9,031 bases of DNA from an uncultured Flavobacteriales bacterium (GTDB taxonomy: Bacteria; Bacteroidota; Bacteroidia; Palsa-965), in assembly GCA_937974275.1 (NCBI GenBank), contig CALJIF010000113.1, positions 1-9,031 of the forward strand, read 5' to 3'. The position numbers were made by a program, and so were the translations under genes. Every line of letters begins with the position of its first letter. Within the stretch, counting starts at the first letter, position 1. Of the stretch, positions 1-6,487 are shown in pieces. The notes beneath the pieces are model-generated. The model saw nothing but the letters and a program-made list of their open reading frames with translations. It made no database searches and had not been told where the DNA came from.

Positions 1-1
1 T

Positions 2-550
2 GAAATTGTTAATTTTTTTGACGAGGTACCGTTTGAAATCATTTTTGTTACGGCATACGATAAGTACGCATTACGTGCATTTGAAGTTGCTGCCATTGAT
101 TATCTCCTCAAGCCCGTTGATATTGAACGATTGAAAGATGCGGTAGGAAAAGTAGCCAAGCAGATTGACCTCAAAGGGAATATGGAGCGACTGAGTTTGT
201 TGAAACAAACGATAACTACAAAAGAAGTTTCCAGCATAATGATTACCGATAAAGGCTATCAATATGCAGTGCCGTTGGATCAAATTGTGGCGTTGGAAGC
301 GGAAGAATCCTATACTACAGTACATACTATCGATAAGAAGTATACGGTTAGTAAAAATCTAAAACACTTCGAGGTCGTGTTTAGTGAGAATTCGAATTTT
401 ATTCGGGTGCACAAATCGTGGATGATTTCCAGGCGACATATGGTTAATTATTCCAAGTCGGACCTTAGTATAAATCTAATCGGAGGATTAGTAGCGAAAT
501 TGTCCAAGTACAAGAAACAGGAGTTTGAAGCGGCGTTGTTGAGCGGATAA
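2..550 (+). CDS. LytR/AlgR-family response regulator, 3' part (receiver end + LytTR DNA-binding domain)
   Basis: This is the last 182 codons of a gene whose start lies left of the window; the reading frame is open from base 2. Visible residues 1-50 are the end of a CheY-like receiver: the segment FVTAYDKYALRAFEVAAIDY carries the switch threonine, and the following LLKPVD carries the conserved lysine. The phosphorylated aspartate lies upstream, outside the window. After a linker, residues about 78-177 form a LytTR domain, with VPLDQIVALEAEESYTTVHT, a KKYTVSKNLKHFE segment and the FIRVHKSWMISRRHM core. LytTR regulators bind direct repeats in promoters and are usually paired with a membrane LytS-type histidine kinase; any such partner would lie to the left. 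A TTG at 131 lies inside the receiver domain and is not a real start. The family call is very secure; the target genes are unknown, although a repeated site lies just downstream at 662-696. Confidence 0.95.
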   Translation, partial: EIVNFFDEVPFEIIFVTAYDKYALRAFEVAAIDYLLKPVDIERLKDAVGKVAKQIDLKGNMERLSLLKQTITTKEVSSIMITDKGYQYAVPLDQIVALEAEESYTTVHTIDKKYTVSKNLKHFEVVFSENSNFIRVHKSWMISRRHMVNYSKSDLSINLIGGLVAKLSKYKKQEFEAALLSG

Positions 551-632
551 TTTCTGTTTCCGATTGGATTTTTCTTTTGTATATCAGGAGGCATGGAAAC
601 AAAATATCCTTTCTTACAGATACCGGAATAAT

Positions 633-663
633 GAGGATTGATAGAAGTTGATCCTCTTTTTTT
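633..663 (+). terminator. Rho-independent terminator of the response regulator gene
   Basis: A GAGGAT / ATCCTC stem (633-638 with 651-656, loop of 12) is followed directly by seven T residues (657-663). It lies 83 bases after the regulator stop codon. The stem is short but all Watson-Crick, and the T tract is uninterrupted. It separates the regulator transcript from the secreted protein gene downstream. Confidence 0.7.
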
Positions 664-696
664 GTCCATTCCTGAAGTTCATTGTCTATTCCTCAA
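662..696 (+). promoter_or_regulatory. Imperfect 15-bp direct repeat, candidate LytTR-type operator
   Basis: TTGTCCATTCCTGAA (662-676) recurs as TTGTCTATTCCTCAA (682-696), with 13 of 15 bases identical and a period of 20 bp, about two helical turns. It lies between the LytTR regulator and the promoter of the secreted propeller protein, roughly 50 and 70 bases upstream of the expected transcription start. Paired direct repeats with about two-turn spacing are the usual site architecture of LytTR regulators such as AgrA and ComE. Assignment to this regulator is inference. The first copy overlaps the end of the terminator T tract. Confidence 0.4.
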
Positions 697-726
697 ACAT
701 CAACTTCCATTGCGGTCTATTGAGGT

Positions 727-734
727 TATTATTG
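727..734 (+). promoter_or_regulatory. Candidate Bacteroidota -7 box for the propeller protein gene
   Basis: TATTATTG matches the Bacteroidota -7 consensus TAnnTTTG at all but one defined position. It would place the transcription start about 5-10 bases downstream, leaving a short leader before the ATG at 754. No convincing TTTG -33 box is found 19-21 bases upstream, so the promoter may need an activator, possibly acting through the direct repeat at 662-696. Confidence 0.4.
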
Positions 735-753
735 CTGAAACAAAATAATGACC

Positions 754-3291
754 ATGAAAAAATATTTATTATTCTTAATGATTGTATGTGCCGCTTTGCA
801 GGCGGAAGGACAATCGCTGACATTCGCGTTCCCGATTGGGGGTGGAAATAATGAAGATGAAGCAACAGCTGTAGCAACAGATGCCAACGGAAATGTTTAT
901 GTGACCGGTGGCTGGTACGGTACTGCAGATTTTAATCCGGGTTCCGGTACAAACAATTTAAGCAATGGAACCGGTATGGATATTTTCGTTGCTAAATACG
1001 ACGCTAACGGCAACTACGTTTGGGCCAAACAAATTGGCGGTGCCAGTTTATCAAGTAAGGCAACTTCAATTGCAGTAGACGCCGCAGGTAATGTTTATAC
1101 CGCGGGATATTTTAACGGAACCGTTGACTTTAATCCCGGAGCCGGTTCAAATACGATGACGTCAAGCAGTCAGGATGCTTTTATAAGTAAGTTAGACGCG
1201 AATGGTAATTATGTTTGGGCAATTAAAATAGCAGGGACAAGCCAGGAGCAAGTGAACGATATCGCAATTGACGCATCGGGGAATCTGGTTGTTACCGGTT
1301 GGTTCTATGGTACAGTTGATTTTGATCCGGGCGCAGGAACTGTTGCGTTGGGAAATACTGCAGGGTCCGATATTTTTGTAGCCAAGTATGATAGTAATGG
1401 TGCTTTGATGTGGGCTAAACAATTGGGTGGCACCAGCGCTAATTTGTCCGGAAATTCTATTGCAGTTGATGCTACCGGCAATGTATACACGACAGGCTAT
1501 TTTCAAACCAGTGTTGATTTTGATCCGGACGGACCGTCTTATGTTTTGGGCGCGCAGGGAGTATTGGATGTTTTTGTCAGCAAATTAGATGTCAACGGCA
1601 ATTTCGTTTGGGCGAAATCTATTGGTGGGACTGGTGCTGACGATGCACTAGGTATTGATCTTGATGCTACAGGCAATGTATATCTCACCGGTTATTTTGA
1701 AGGTACCTGCGATTTCGACCCGGGTTCAGGAACTGCGTTTTTAAGTAATTCTGCAGGGTTGGATATTTATGTGTGTAAACTCAATAATAACGGTGACTAT
1801 GTGTGGGCCAAACAGATTGGAGGATCCAATATCGACTGTCAGGGTAATTCAGTTAAGGTTGGTACTAACGGTCAAGTGTATACAACAGGAGTATATGGTG
1901 GAACGGTGGACTTTGATCCAAGCGGAGCGTCATTCCAGATGACAGCGGGATCAACTATAGGAAATGTTAACCCGTACATTTCTATCCTTGACGCGAACGG
2001 AAACTTTGCTGCAGCATATACCCTGTCGTGTACTGATATTAGCCGTGGAAATGGAATTGCATTAGATGCATCAGGAGCTATCGTTTCTGTGGGTAACTTC
2101 GTACAAACAATAGATTTCGATCCGGGTGCCGGAACATTGAATGCAAGCTCGCTCTCAGGTACGCAAGATTTTTACGTGCATAAAATGATTCCTTGCATTG
2201 GACCGTTAGCGCCTATTAATACAACAAACTCTGCGAACCTTACCATTTGTAATAATACATCAACTACGCTTACGGCAACAGGGATCGGAACATTAGGTTG
2301 GTACACGGCGTCTTCTGGAGGAACTTATCTTGGGGGTGGTTCTACGTTTACAACAGCCAACTTAACTGTGAACACTAACTTCTTTGTACAGGACAGTACA
2401 TGCGGGCCGGGAGGCAGAACACAAATTACAGTTTTTGTTGAGCCTCCAATTGCAGCTACTTTTAGTGCAGTAACCAATGTAACCTGCAATGGTGGCGCTG
2501 ATGGTTTGGCCACGGCAACTCCAACTTCAGGCACCGGTCCGTTCACTTACTCTTGGTCGCCAAGCGGTGGAACAGCTGCTACTGCAACAGGACTAGGCAA
2601 CGGCACATACACATGTACCATTACTGATGCAAACGGTTGTATTGGATCTTCCACTGTGTCAATTACTCAACCTGCTGCTATTGTTGTTTCACAGAGTGTT
2701 ACGCTTTGCGCAGGTCAAACTCTTACTGTAGGTTCAAATACGTACTCTTCAACAGGTGTGTATACAGATGTCCTTGCCTCTGTAAACGGGTGCGACAGCA
2801 CAGTAACAACGAATTTGACTTATGCTGCACCGATTGATGTTTCTACCAGCGTTTCATTAAATACTATTACTGCAGTACAGTCAGGTGGAACGTATCAATG
2901 GATCGATTGTTTGAATAATAACGCACCTGTTGCAGGAGCTACTTCTCAGTCTTTTACACCAAGTGCCGTAGGTGATTACGCTGTAATCATCACGATTGGT
3001 AATTGCAGTGATACCAGTGCCTGCGTAAGTTTCTCAACCGGAATCAATGATGTGCCGGTGACAGCAGTTAATGTTTATCCTAACCCAACAAATGGTGAGT
3101 TAAATGTTGAATTGTTCTCCAACAGCAATGATGCCATTGTCAATGTGTATTCAGTTGCCGGACAATTAATTCTTGCTCAACGTTTCACAACAACAAAAAC
3201 TACACTGCAGCTACCTGAAGCGAACGGCGTATATATCGTTGAGGTGATCACTAACGGACAAAAGCAGATCACTCGTGTGATTAAGCACTAA
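754..3291 (+). CDS. Secreted SBBP beta-propeller / SprB-repeat protein with T9SS sorting domain
   Basis: I prefer the ATG at 754 (845 aa) because it gives a clean signal peptide, MKKYLLFLMIVCAALQAEGQ; an in-frame ATG at 748 adds two residues. Residue numbers below count from 748. Residues about 28-485 hold seven repeats of 64-68 aa with the theme DAxGNVYxTGxFxGTVDFDPG ... DIFVxKxDxNGNxVWAKxIGG, their DAxGN turns starting at residues 45, 111, 175, 241, 306, 372 and 440. These are SBBP-type units and make one seven-bladed propeller. Then come an Ig-like segment (about 490-567), a SprB repeat (568-642, with VTCNGGADGLATATPTSGTG), a CAGQ...GCDSTVTTNL repeat (643-695), a second Ig-like segment (696-764) and a T9SS type A sorting domain (765-847, YPNP at 777-780, ending RVIKH). 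It is predicted to be exported by Sec, passed through the outer membrane by T9SS and anchored or released at the surface. An adhesin or binding role is inference; no catalytic site is seen. Confidence 0.93.
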   Translation: MKKYLLFLMIVCAALQAEGQSLTFAFPIGGGNNEDEATAVATDANGNVYVTGGWYGTADFNPGSGTNNLSNGTGMDIFVAKYDANGNYVWAKQIGGASLSSKATSIAVDAAGNVYTAGYFNGTVDFNPGAGSNTMTSSSQDAFISKLDANGNYVWAIKIAGTSQEQVNDIAIDASGNLVVTGWFYGTVDFDPGAGTVALGNTAGSDIFVAKYDSNGALMWAKQLGGTSANLSGNSIAVDATGNVYTTGYFQTSVDFDPDGPSYVLGAQGVLDVFVSKLDVNGNFVWAKSIGGTGADDALGIDLDATGNVYLTGYFEGTCDFDPGSGTAFLSNSAGLDIYVCKLNNNGDYVWAKQIGGSNIDCQGNSVKVGTNGQVYTTGVYGGTVDFDPSGASFQMTAGSTIGNVNPYISILDANGNFAAAYTLSCTDISRGNGIALDASGAIVSVGNFVQTIDFDPGAGTLNASSLSGTQDFYVHKMIPCIGPLAPINTTNSANLTICNNTSTTLTATGIGTLGWYTASSGGTYLGGGSTFTTANLTVNTNFFVQDSTCGPGGRTQITVFVEPPIAATFSAVTNVTCNGGADGLATATPTSGTGPFTYSWSPSGGTAATATGLGNGTYTCTITDANGCIGSSTVSITQPAAIVVSQSVTLCAGQTLTVGSNTYSSTGVYTDVLASVNGCDSTVTTNLTYAAPIDVSTSVSLNTITAVQSGGTYQWIDCLNNNAPVAGATSQSFTPSAVGDYAVIITIGNCSDTSACVSFSTGINDVPVTAVNVYPNPTNGELNVELFSNSNDAIVNVYSVAGQLILAQRFTTTKTTLQLPEANGVYIVEVITNGQKQITRVIKH

Positions 3292-3308
3292 CATGAACAA
3301 CCCCGATT

Positions 3309-3351
3309 GAAACAGGGAGACTTCGAAAGAGGTCTCCCTGTTTCTTTTCTT
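3309..3351 (+). terminator. Strong Rho-independent terminator with GAAA tetraloop
   Basis: A 16-bp hairpin pairs 3309-3324 with 3329-3344 with only one G-U pair (3322/3331). It closes on C(GAAA)G, a GNRA tetraloop, and is followed by TTTTCTT. It starts 17 bases after the stop codon of the propeller protein gene and ends that transcript. The core arms are AAACAGGGAGAC and GTCTCCCTGTTT. Confidence 0.92.
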
Positions 3352-3355
3352 ACTG

Positions 3356-3378
3356 TTTGCGTGAGGCATCGACGCAAA
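3356..3378. repeat. 7-bp inverted repeat upstream of the glycosyltransferase gene
   Basis: TTTGCGT (3356-3362) and ACGCAAA (3372-3378) are perfect inverted copies 9 bases apart. They lie between the strong terminator and the start of the glycosyltransferase gene, 25 bases before its ATG. It is too close to the start and lacks a T tract, so it is more likely an operator or leader hairpin than a terminator. Its first TTTG could also serve as a -33 box, but the element 20 bases on (TAGTTGCT) is a poor -7 match. A chance origin is possible. Confidence 0.35.
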
Positions 3379-3403
3379 ATAGTTGCTTAACTTAGCACCT
3401 CTT

Positions 3404-4276
3404 ATGTTTGTTTCAGGTTTTACTATTGTTCGCAACGCCATTAAATACGATTACCCGATCGTTGAAGCTATCACTTCGGTATTACCGCTGTGCGATGAGT
3501 TTATTGTCGCGGTTGGCAATTCTGAAGATGGAACGTTAGCATTGATTCAAAACATAAACGACCAGCGCATAAAAATCATTCAGACGGTTTGGGATGATAC
3601 GTTACGCGAGGGTGGACGCGTGCTGGCAGATGAAACCAATAAAGCATACGCAGCAATTTCACCGCAAGCTGATTGGTGCTTTTACATTCAAGGTGATGAG
3701 GTGATTCACGAGAATTCGTACGCTGAATTAAAACAAGCCATGCTCGATCATAAGGATGATCAGCGGGTGGAAGGTTTGTGTTTGCGGTATCGTCACTTTT
3801 ACGGTTCGTACGATTATGTAGGGGATTCGCGCAAATGGTATCGTCGTGAAGTGCGCATTATTCGTAAGCATGACGGAATTACATCGTATCGCGATGCACA
3901 AGGATTTCGATTTAAAGACGGGCGTAAGTTGAAAGTGAAATTGTTGAACGCGTATGTACATCATTACGGCTGGGTAAAACCTCCGGAGGCACAACAAGCC
4001 AAGCAGCAATCGTTCCACAAAATGTGGCACGACGATCAGTGGATGAAAGAAAATATTCCGGCTGTCGAAGCGTTTGATTATTCGCAAATAGATAGCCTTG
4101 CGCTATTCACAGAAACTCATCCGGCAGTGATGTTGACGCGTATTGGTCGTATGAACTGGAAATTCAGTTTTGACCCTACACAAAAGAAGTGGGGAGTTAA
4201 AATGCGATTTCTAATGTGGTTGGAAAAGAAATGGGGATGGAGAATCGGGGAGTATAAAAATTATCTGGAACTATAA
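3404..4276 (+). CDS. Glycosyltransferase family 2-like protein
   Basis: A 290-aa cytoplasmic protein without signal peptide or membrane helix. The N-terminus resembles a GT-A nucleotide-sugar-binding fold: FVSGFTIVRNAIKYDYPIVE (residues 2-21), then FIVAVGNSEDGT (33-44), then ADWCFYIQGDEVIHE (89-103). In that last block QGDE (96-99) takes the place of the DxD metal site of classic family 2 enzymes. The C-terminal part has a basic stretch (DGRKLKVKLLNAYVHHYGW) and ends in RIGEYKNYLEL. It probably transfers a sugar to a glycan or lipid acceptor; donor and acceptor cannot be read from the sequence. The ATG at 3404 is preferred to an in-frame TTG at 3383, because the fold begins at once after it. 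It stands alone on the plus strand, separated from the upstream gene by a strong terminator, and is convergent with the next gene only 7 bases away. Confidence 0.82.
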   Translation: MFVSGFTIVRNAIKYDYPIVEAITSVLPLCDEFIVAVGNSEDGTLALIQNINDQRIKIIQTVWDDTLREGGRVLADETNKAYAAISPQADWCFYIQGDEVIHENSYAELKQAMLDHKDDQRVEGLCLRYRHFYGSYDYVGDSRKWYRREVRIIRKHDGITSYRDAQGFRFKDGRKLKVKLLNAYVHHYGWVKPPEAQQAKQQSFHKMWHDDQWMKENIPAVEAFDYSQIDSLALFTETHPAVMLTRIGRMNWKFSFDPTQKKWGVKMRFLMWLEKKWGWRIGEYKNYLEL

Positions 4277-4283
4277 AGTACAG

Positions 4284-5006
4284 TTATTCCCAACCCTGCG
4301 CCAATACATCAATCAAGTGCATCACTTTGATGTTTTTGTTTTGCTTCTTGATGTATCCATCCATGTGAACCAAACAGGATAAGTCTGTCGAGATGATGTA
4401 TTCTGCTTCTACTTTTTCCGCCTCAGCAATTTTATCCTGAGCCATGCCAACTGCAATGTTTTCGTGCTTAACGGTAAACACTCCGCCAAATCCGCAGCAT
4501 ACGTCGGCTCGGTCCATTTCACGCAACTCTAATCCTCGCACTTTGGAAAGTAACAATCGTGGTTCACGGTGAATGCCATATTCTCGCAATCCGGCGCATG
4601 AATCATGGAAAGTTGCAACACCATCCAGTCGTGCTCCGAGATCGGTGATCTTCAAAACGTTCACCATAAAGTCGGAGAATTCGAACATGTTTTTTTGTAC
4701 AGAACGAAATTGATTATGTAGCACGGTATTGTGGAACATTTCACCGTAATAGTTTTTTACAAATCCACCACACGATGCCGATGGTGTAACGATGTAACGA
4801 TCGTTCTGAAATTCTTTAATAAATTTTTCTCCAACCTCTTTACAGTGATCCCAGTATCCGGCGTTAAACGAAGGCTGACCGCAGCACGTTTGTTCGTGAT
4901 TGTAATTAACGGCACAACCAACACGCTCTAAAACTTTTATCATGTTTAAAGCCGTTTCCGGATATAACTGATCAACAAAGCACGGTATAAAGAGATCGAC
5001 GATCAT
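4284..5006 (-). CDS. LutA/YkgE-type (Fe-S)-binding cysteine-rich oxidoreductase subunit
   Basis: A 240-aa soluble protein, the usual length of LutA/YkgE. It has two copies of the cysteine-rich CCG domain (the heterodisulfide reductase / GlpC type). The first has C9 (IPCFVDQLYPE), C41-C42 in QTCCGQPSFNAG and C79 in SASCGGFVKNYY. The second has C137 in FHDSCAGLREYG, C170-C171 in VCCGFGGVFTVKH and C211 in STDLSCLVHMDGYI. In LutABC systems this subunit takes part in oxidation of L-lactate to pyruvate, together with the iron-sulfur subunit LutB and LutC; the CCG motifs ligate a metal cluster. Neither LutB nor LutC is in the window. The gene starts 9 bases after the stop of the MFS transporter gene on the same strand, so the two are probably cotranscribed. 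The family is secure; the substrate is not, so no gene symbol is assigned. Confidence 0.9.
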   Translation of the reverse strand: MIVDLFIPCFVDQLYPETALNMIKVLERVGCAVNYNHEQTCCGQPSFNAGYWDHCKEVGEKFIKEFQNDRYIVTPSASCGGFVKNYYGEMFHNTVLHNQFRSVQKNMFEFSDFMVNVLKITDLGARLDGVATFHDSCAGLREYGIHREPRLLLSKVRGLELREMDRADVCCGFGGVFTVKHENIAVGMAQDKIAEAEKVEAEYIISTDLSCLVHMDGYIKKQNKNIKVMHLIDVLAQGWE

Positions 5007-5015
5007 AATCTTGAA

Positions 5016-6317
5016 TTAATGTACGCGCTCGGATTTAGGTACACGCAACAACAACAAAAATCCGATGATAAATATTACAATTAATGATAATACGGAGTTA
5101 CGAATTCCTCCGGTAATTTCTTCAATAAGACCAAATGTGACAGTTCCAATAGCTAATCCGATTTTTTCGGAAACATCAAAGAAACTGAAGTAGGAAGCGT
5201 GATCCTGAGTTTCGGGCAACATCTTGGAGTAAGTTGATCGCGATAACGCCTGCACACCGCCCATAACCAATCCTACACACGCAGCGATGATGTAAAATTC
5301 AAATGGCGCATCAATGAATTTAAATACTGTAAAACAAATTACAGCCCAAAGCGCTATCACAATACCTAAGGTTTTTAAATTGCCGATAACGCGTGAAAGT
5401 GCGGACATGATGAATGACCCCGCAACACCTAAGAACTGAATCAGCAGAATACTAATAATCAAACTCGATTTCATCTGCTCCGGATTCTCCCATGTGATTG
5501 CCTTTGTAGCAAATGGAACCGCCATGATCATAACGGTTTGCACACCCATGTTATACATGAAATACGAACCCAAAAAACGGCGTAACTGCTTTCGTTGCAA
5601 TATGTCGTTAAACACACCCCGCAATTCACGAAATCCTGCCGTAAACGAAATTTTATTGGACTTCTTTTCGTAAACATTGTTAGGTATACGCATGAACGTC
5701 ACCTGCGCAAATCCAATCCACCACACACCAACTAAAAGGAACCCGGTTTTGATGGTAATGATTTTTTGAAATACAGCGAGAATCAGAATGATGATTAGTA
5801 ACAAAGAACTTCCCACATAACCCATTGCAAATCCTCGTGCACTTACTGCATCCTGATCTTTGGGTTCTGCAATTTCCGGTAAATACGCATTGTAGAATAC
5901 CAAACTTCCCCAATAACCAACACTTGCGAATAGTAAAGCTGTCATGCTCCACCCGATGTGTTCTGCATCGAATAAACTCAGCATCATGGCTGAACCTGCA
6001 CCCAAATAGCAGAAGAACTGCAAAAATCGTTTTTTGTTTCCTGAAGAATCGGCAATACCGGAAAGAATAGGAGAGGAGAAGGCTACAATGAGATAACTTA
6101 ACGCAACAACGTAAGATAAAAAGGAGGTGTTATGGAAACTCATTCCACACCATTCAACCATGTCCGAAATGACATTTCCGTTTTCATCACGTTTGGTGGT
6201 AACCGTTTCGTAAAAAATCGGAAATATAGCGGAGGAAATAACCAGTGGGTAAACCGAGTTCGCCCAATCATAAAATGTCCAGGCGCGGATGATTTTTTTA
6301 TCTCCTTTGGCAAGCAT
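5016..6317 (-). CDS. UMF1/Atg22-type MFS transporter
   Basis: A 433-aa inner-membrane protein with about twelve hydrophobic segments, near residues 13-36, 65-90, 98-116, 123-145, 162-184, 192-210, 249-271, 284-308, 317-334, 339-358, 376-398 and 409-425. Family hallmarks of the UMF1/Atg22-like MFS branch are AWTFYDWANSVYPLVI at the N-terminus, the motif-A-like loop GIADSSGNKKR (87-97), GFAMGYVGSSLLLI (162-175), GGVQALSRSTYSKMLPE (353-369) and YFSFFDVSEKIG (376-387). The substrate is unknown for bacterial members; yeast Atg22 exports amino acids from the vacuole. The ATG at 6317 is chosen over a TTG two codons upstream. A candidate -7 box lies at 6370-6377. It is followed after 9 bases by the LutA-like gene, so transport of an organic acid or amino acid linked to that oxidoreductase is a reasonable but unproven idea. 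Confidence 0.9.
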   Translation of the reverse strand: MLAKGDKKIIRAWTFYDWANSVYPLVISSAIFPIFYETVTTKRDENGNVISDMVEWCGMSFHNTSFLSYVVALSYLIVAFSSPILSGIADSSGNKKRFLQFFCYLGAGSAMMLSLFDAEHIGWSMTALLFASVGYWGSLVFYNAYLPEIAEPKDQDAVSARGFAMGYVGSSLLLIIILILAVFQKIITIKTGFLLVGVWWIGFAQVTFMRIPNNVYEKKSNKISFTAGFRELRGVFNDILQRKQLRRFLGSYFMYNMGVQTVMIMAVPFATKAITWENPEQMKSSLIISILLIQFLGVAGSFIMSALSRVIGNLKTLGIVIALWAVICFTVFKFIDAPFEFYIIAACVGLVMGGVQALSRSTYSKMLPETQDHASYFSFFDVSEKIGLAIGTVTFGLIEEITGGIRNSVLSLIVIFIIGFLLLLRVPKSERVH

Positions 6318-6342
6318 GCTCAAATGTAACGAGTGAGCGCCG

Positions 6343-6365
6343 CTTATCGGTTTTTTGTTGATAAG
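6343..6365 (-). repeat. Short inverted repeat in the transporter leader
   Basis: CTTATC (6343-6348) and GATAAG (6360-6365) are inverted copies around an 11-base loop that is T-rich on the plus strand. In the minus-strand transcript it would lie at the very 5' end of the leader, 26 bases before the ATG. Two G-U pairs could extend it on the plus strand only. It may be a leader hairpin, an operator or chance. Confidence 0.25.
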
Positions 6366-6369
6366 TCCA

Positions 6370-6377
6370 CAAATATG
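6370..6377 (-). promoter_or_regulatory. Candidate -7 box for the transporter/LutA-like operon
   Basis: Read on the minus strand this is CATATTTG, which matches TAnnTTTG except for its first base. It lies about 53 bases upstream of the transporter ATG. No TTTG or TTG is found at the expected -33 distance. Confidence 0.4.
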
Positions 6378-6392
6378 TTAAAAGCGAATTTT

Positions 6393-6420
6393 ATGCACCG
6401 GATAGACGCTGCCTGTGCAT
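6393..6420. repeat. ATGCAC-N16-GTGCAT inverted repeat upstream of the transporter promoter
   Basis: ATGCAC (6393-6398) and GTGCAT (6415-6420) are perfect inverted copies with 16 bases between them, a centre-to-centre distance of 22 bp (about two helical turns). It covers the -33 region of the candidate promoter at 6370-6377. This would suit a dimeric regulator, but six-base arms can arise by chance. Confidence 0.3.
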
Positions 6421-6433
6421 GACAAGTGGCAAC

Positions 6434-6468
6434 TAAACAACAAGGGCCGCCCGAAGGCAGCCCTTATT
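6434..6468 (-). terminator. Rho-independent terminator (UUCG tetraloop) of the 6488-7738 gene
   Basis: Read on the minus strand, AAGGGCTGCC (6465-6456) pairs with GGCGGCCCTT (6451-6442) around a TTCG loop closed by C-G, with one G-U pair. On the plus strand that G-U becomes a C-A mismatch, so the hairpin belongs to the minus-strand transcript. A T-rich tail, GTTGTTTAG, follows. It lies about 20 bases after the stop codon of the T9SS cargo gene and separates it from the transporter operon. Confidence 0.88.
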
Positions 6469-6487
6469 CAATATCGACGAAGTATTA

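Noticed and set aside
586..631. AGGAGG followed by an ATG and a 12-codon reading frame (593-631) between the response regulator and its terminator
   Set aside because: Only one base separates AGGAGG from the ATG, too close for ribosome binding, and this organism does not appear to rely on Shine-Dalgarno sites. The peptide has no recognisable feature.
1192..1506. Long open frames antisense to the propeller gene (also at 2325-2546)
   Set aside because: They lie wholly inside a gene with clear domain structure, and their translations show no family features; they arise from the repeated base composition.
880..2200. Tandem repeats of about 195-200 bp as a DNA-level repeat array
   Set aside because: The units are conserved as protein (SBBP blades) but well diverged in nucleotide sequence, so this is a protein repeat and not a recent tandem duplication or variable-number array. 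No CRISPR-like spacing exists.
3728..4087. 119-codon open frame antisense to the glycosyltransferase
   Set aside because: No recognisable protein features; the plus-strand frame has clear homology-type motifs over the whole stretch.
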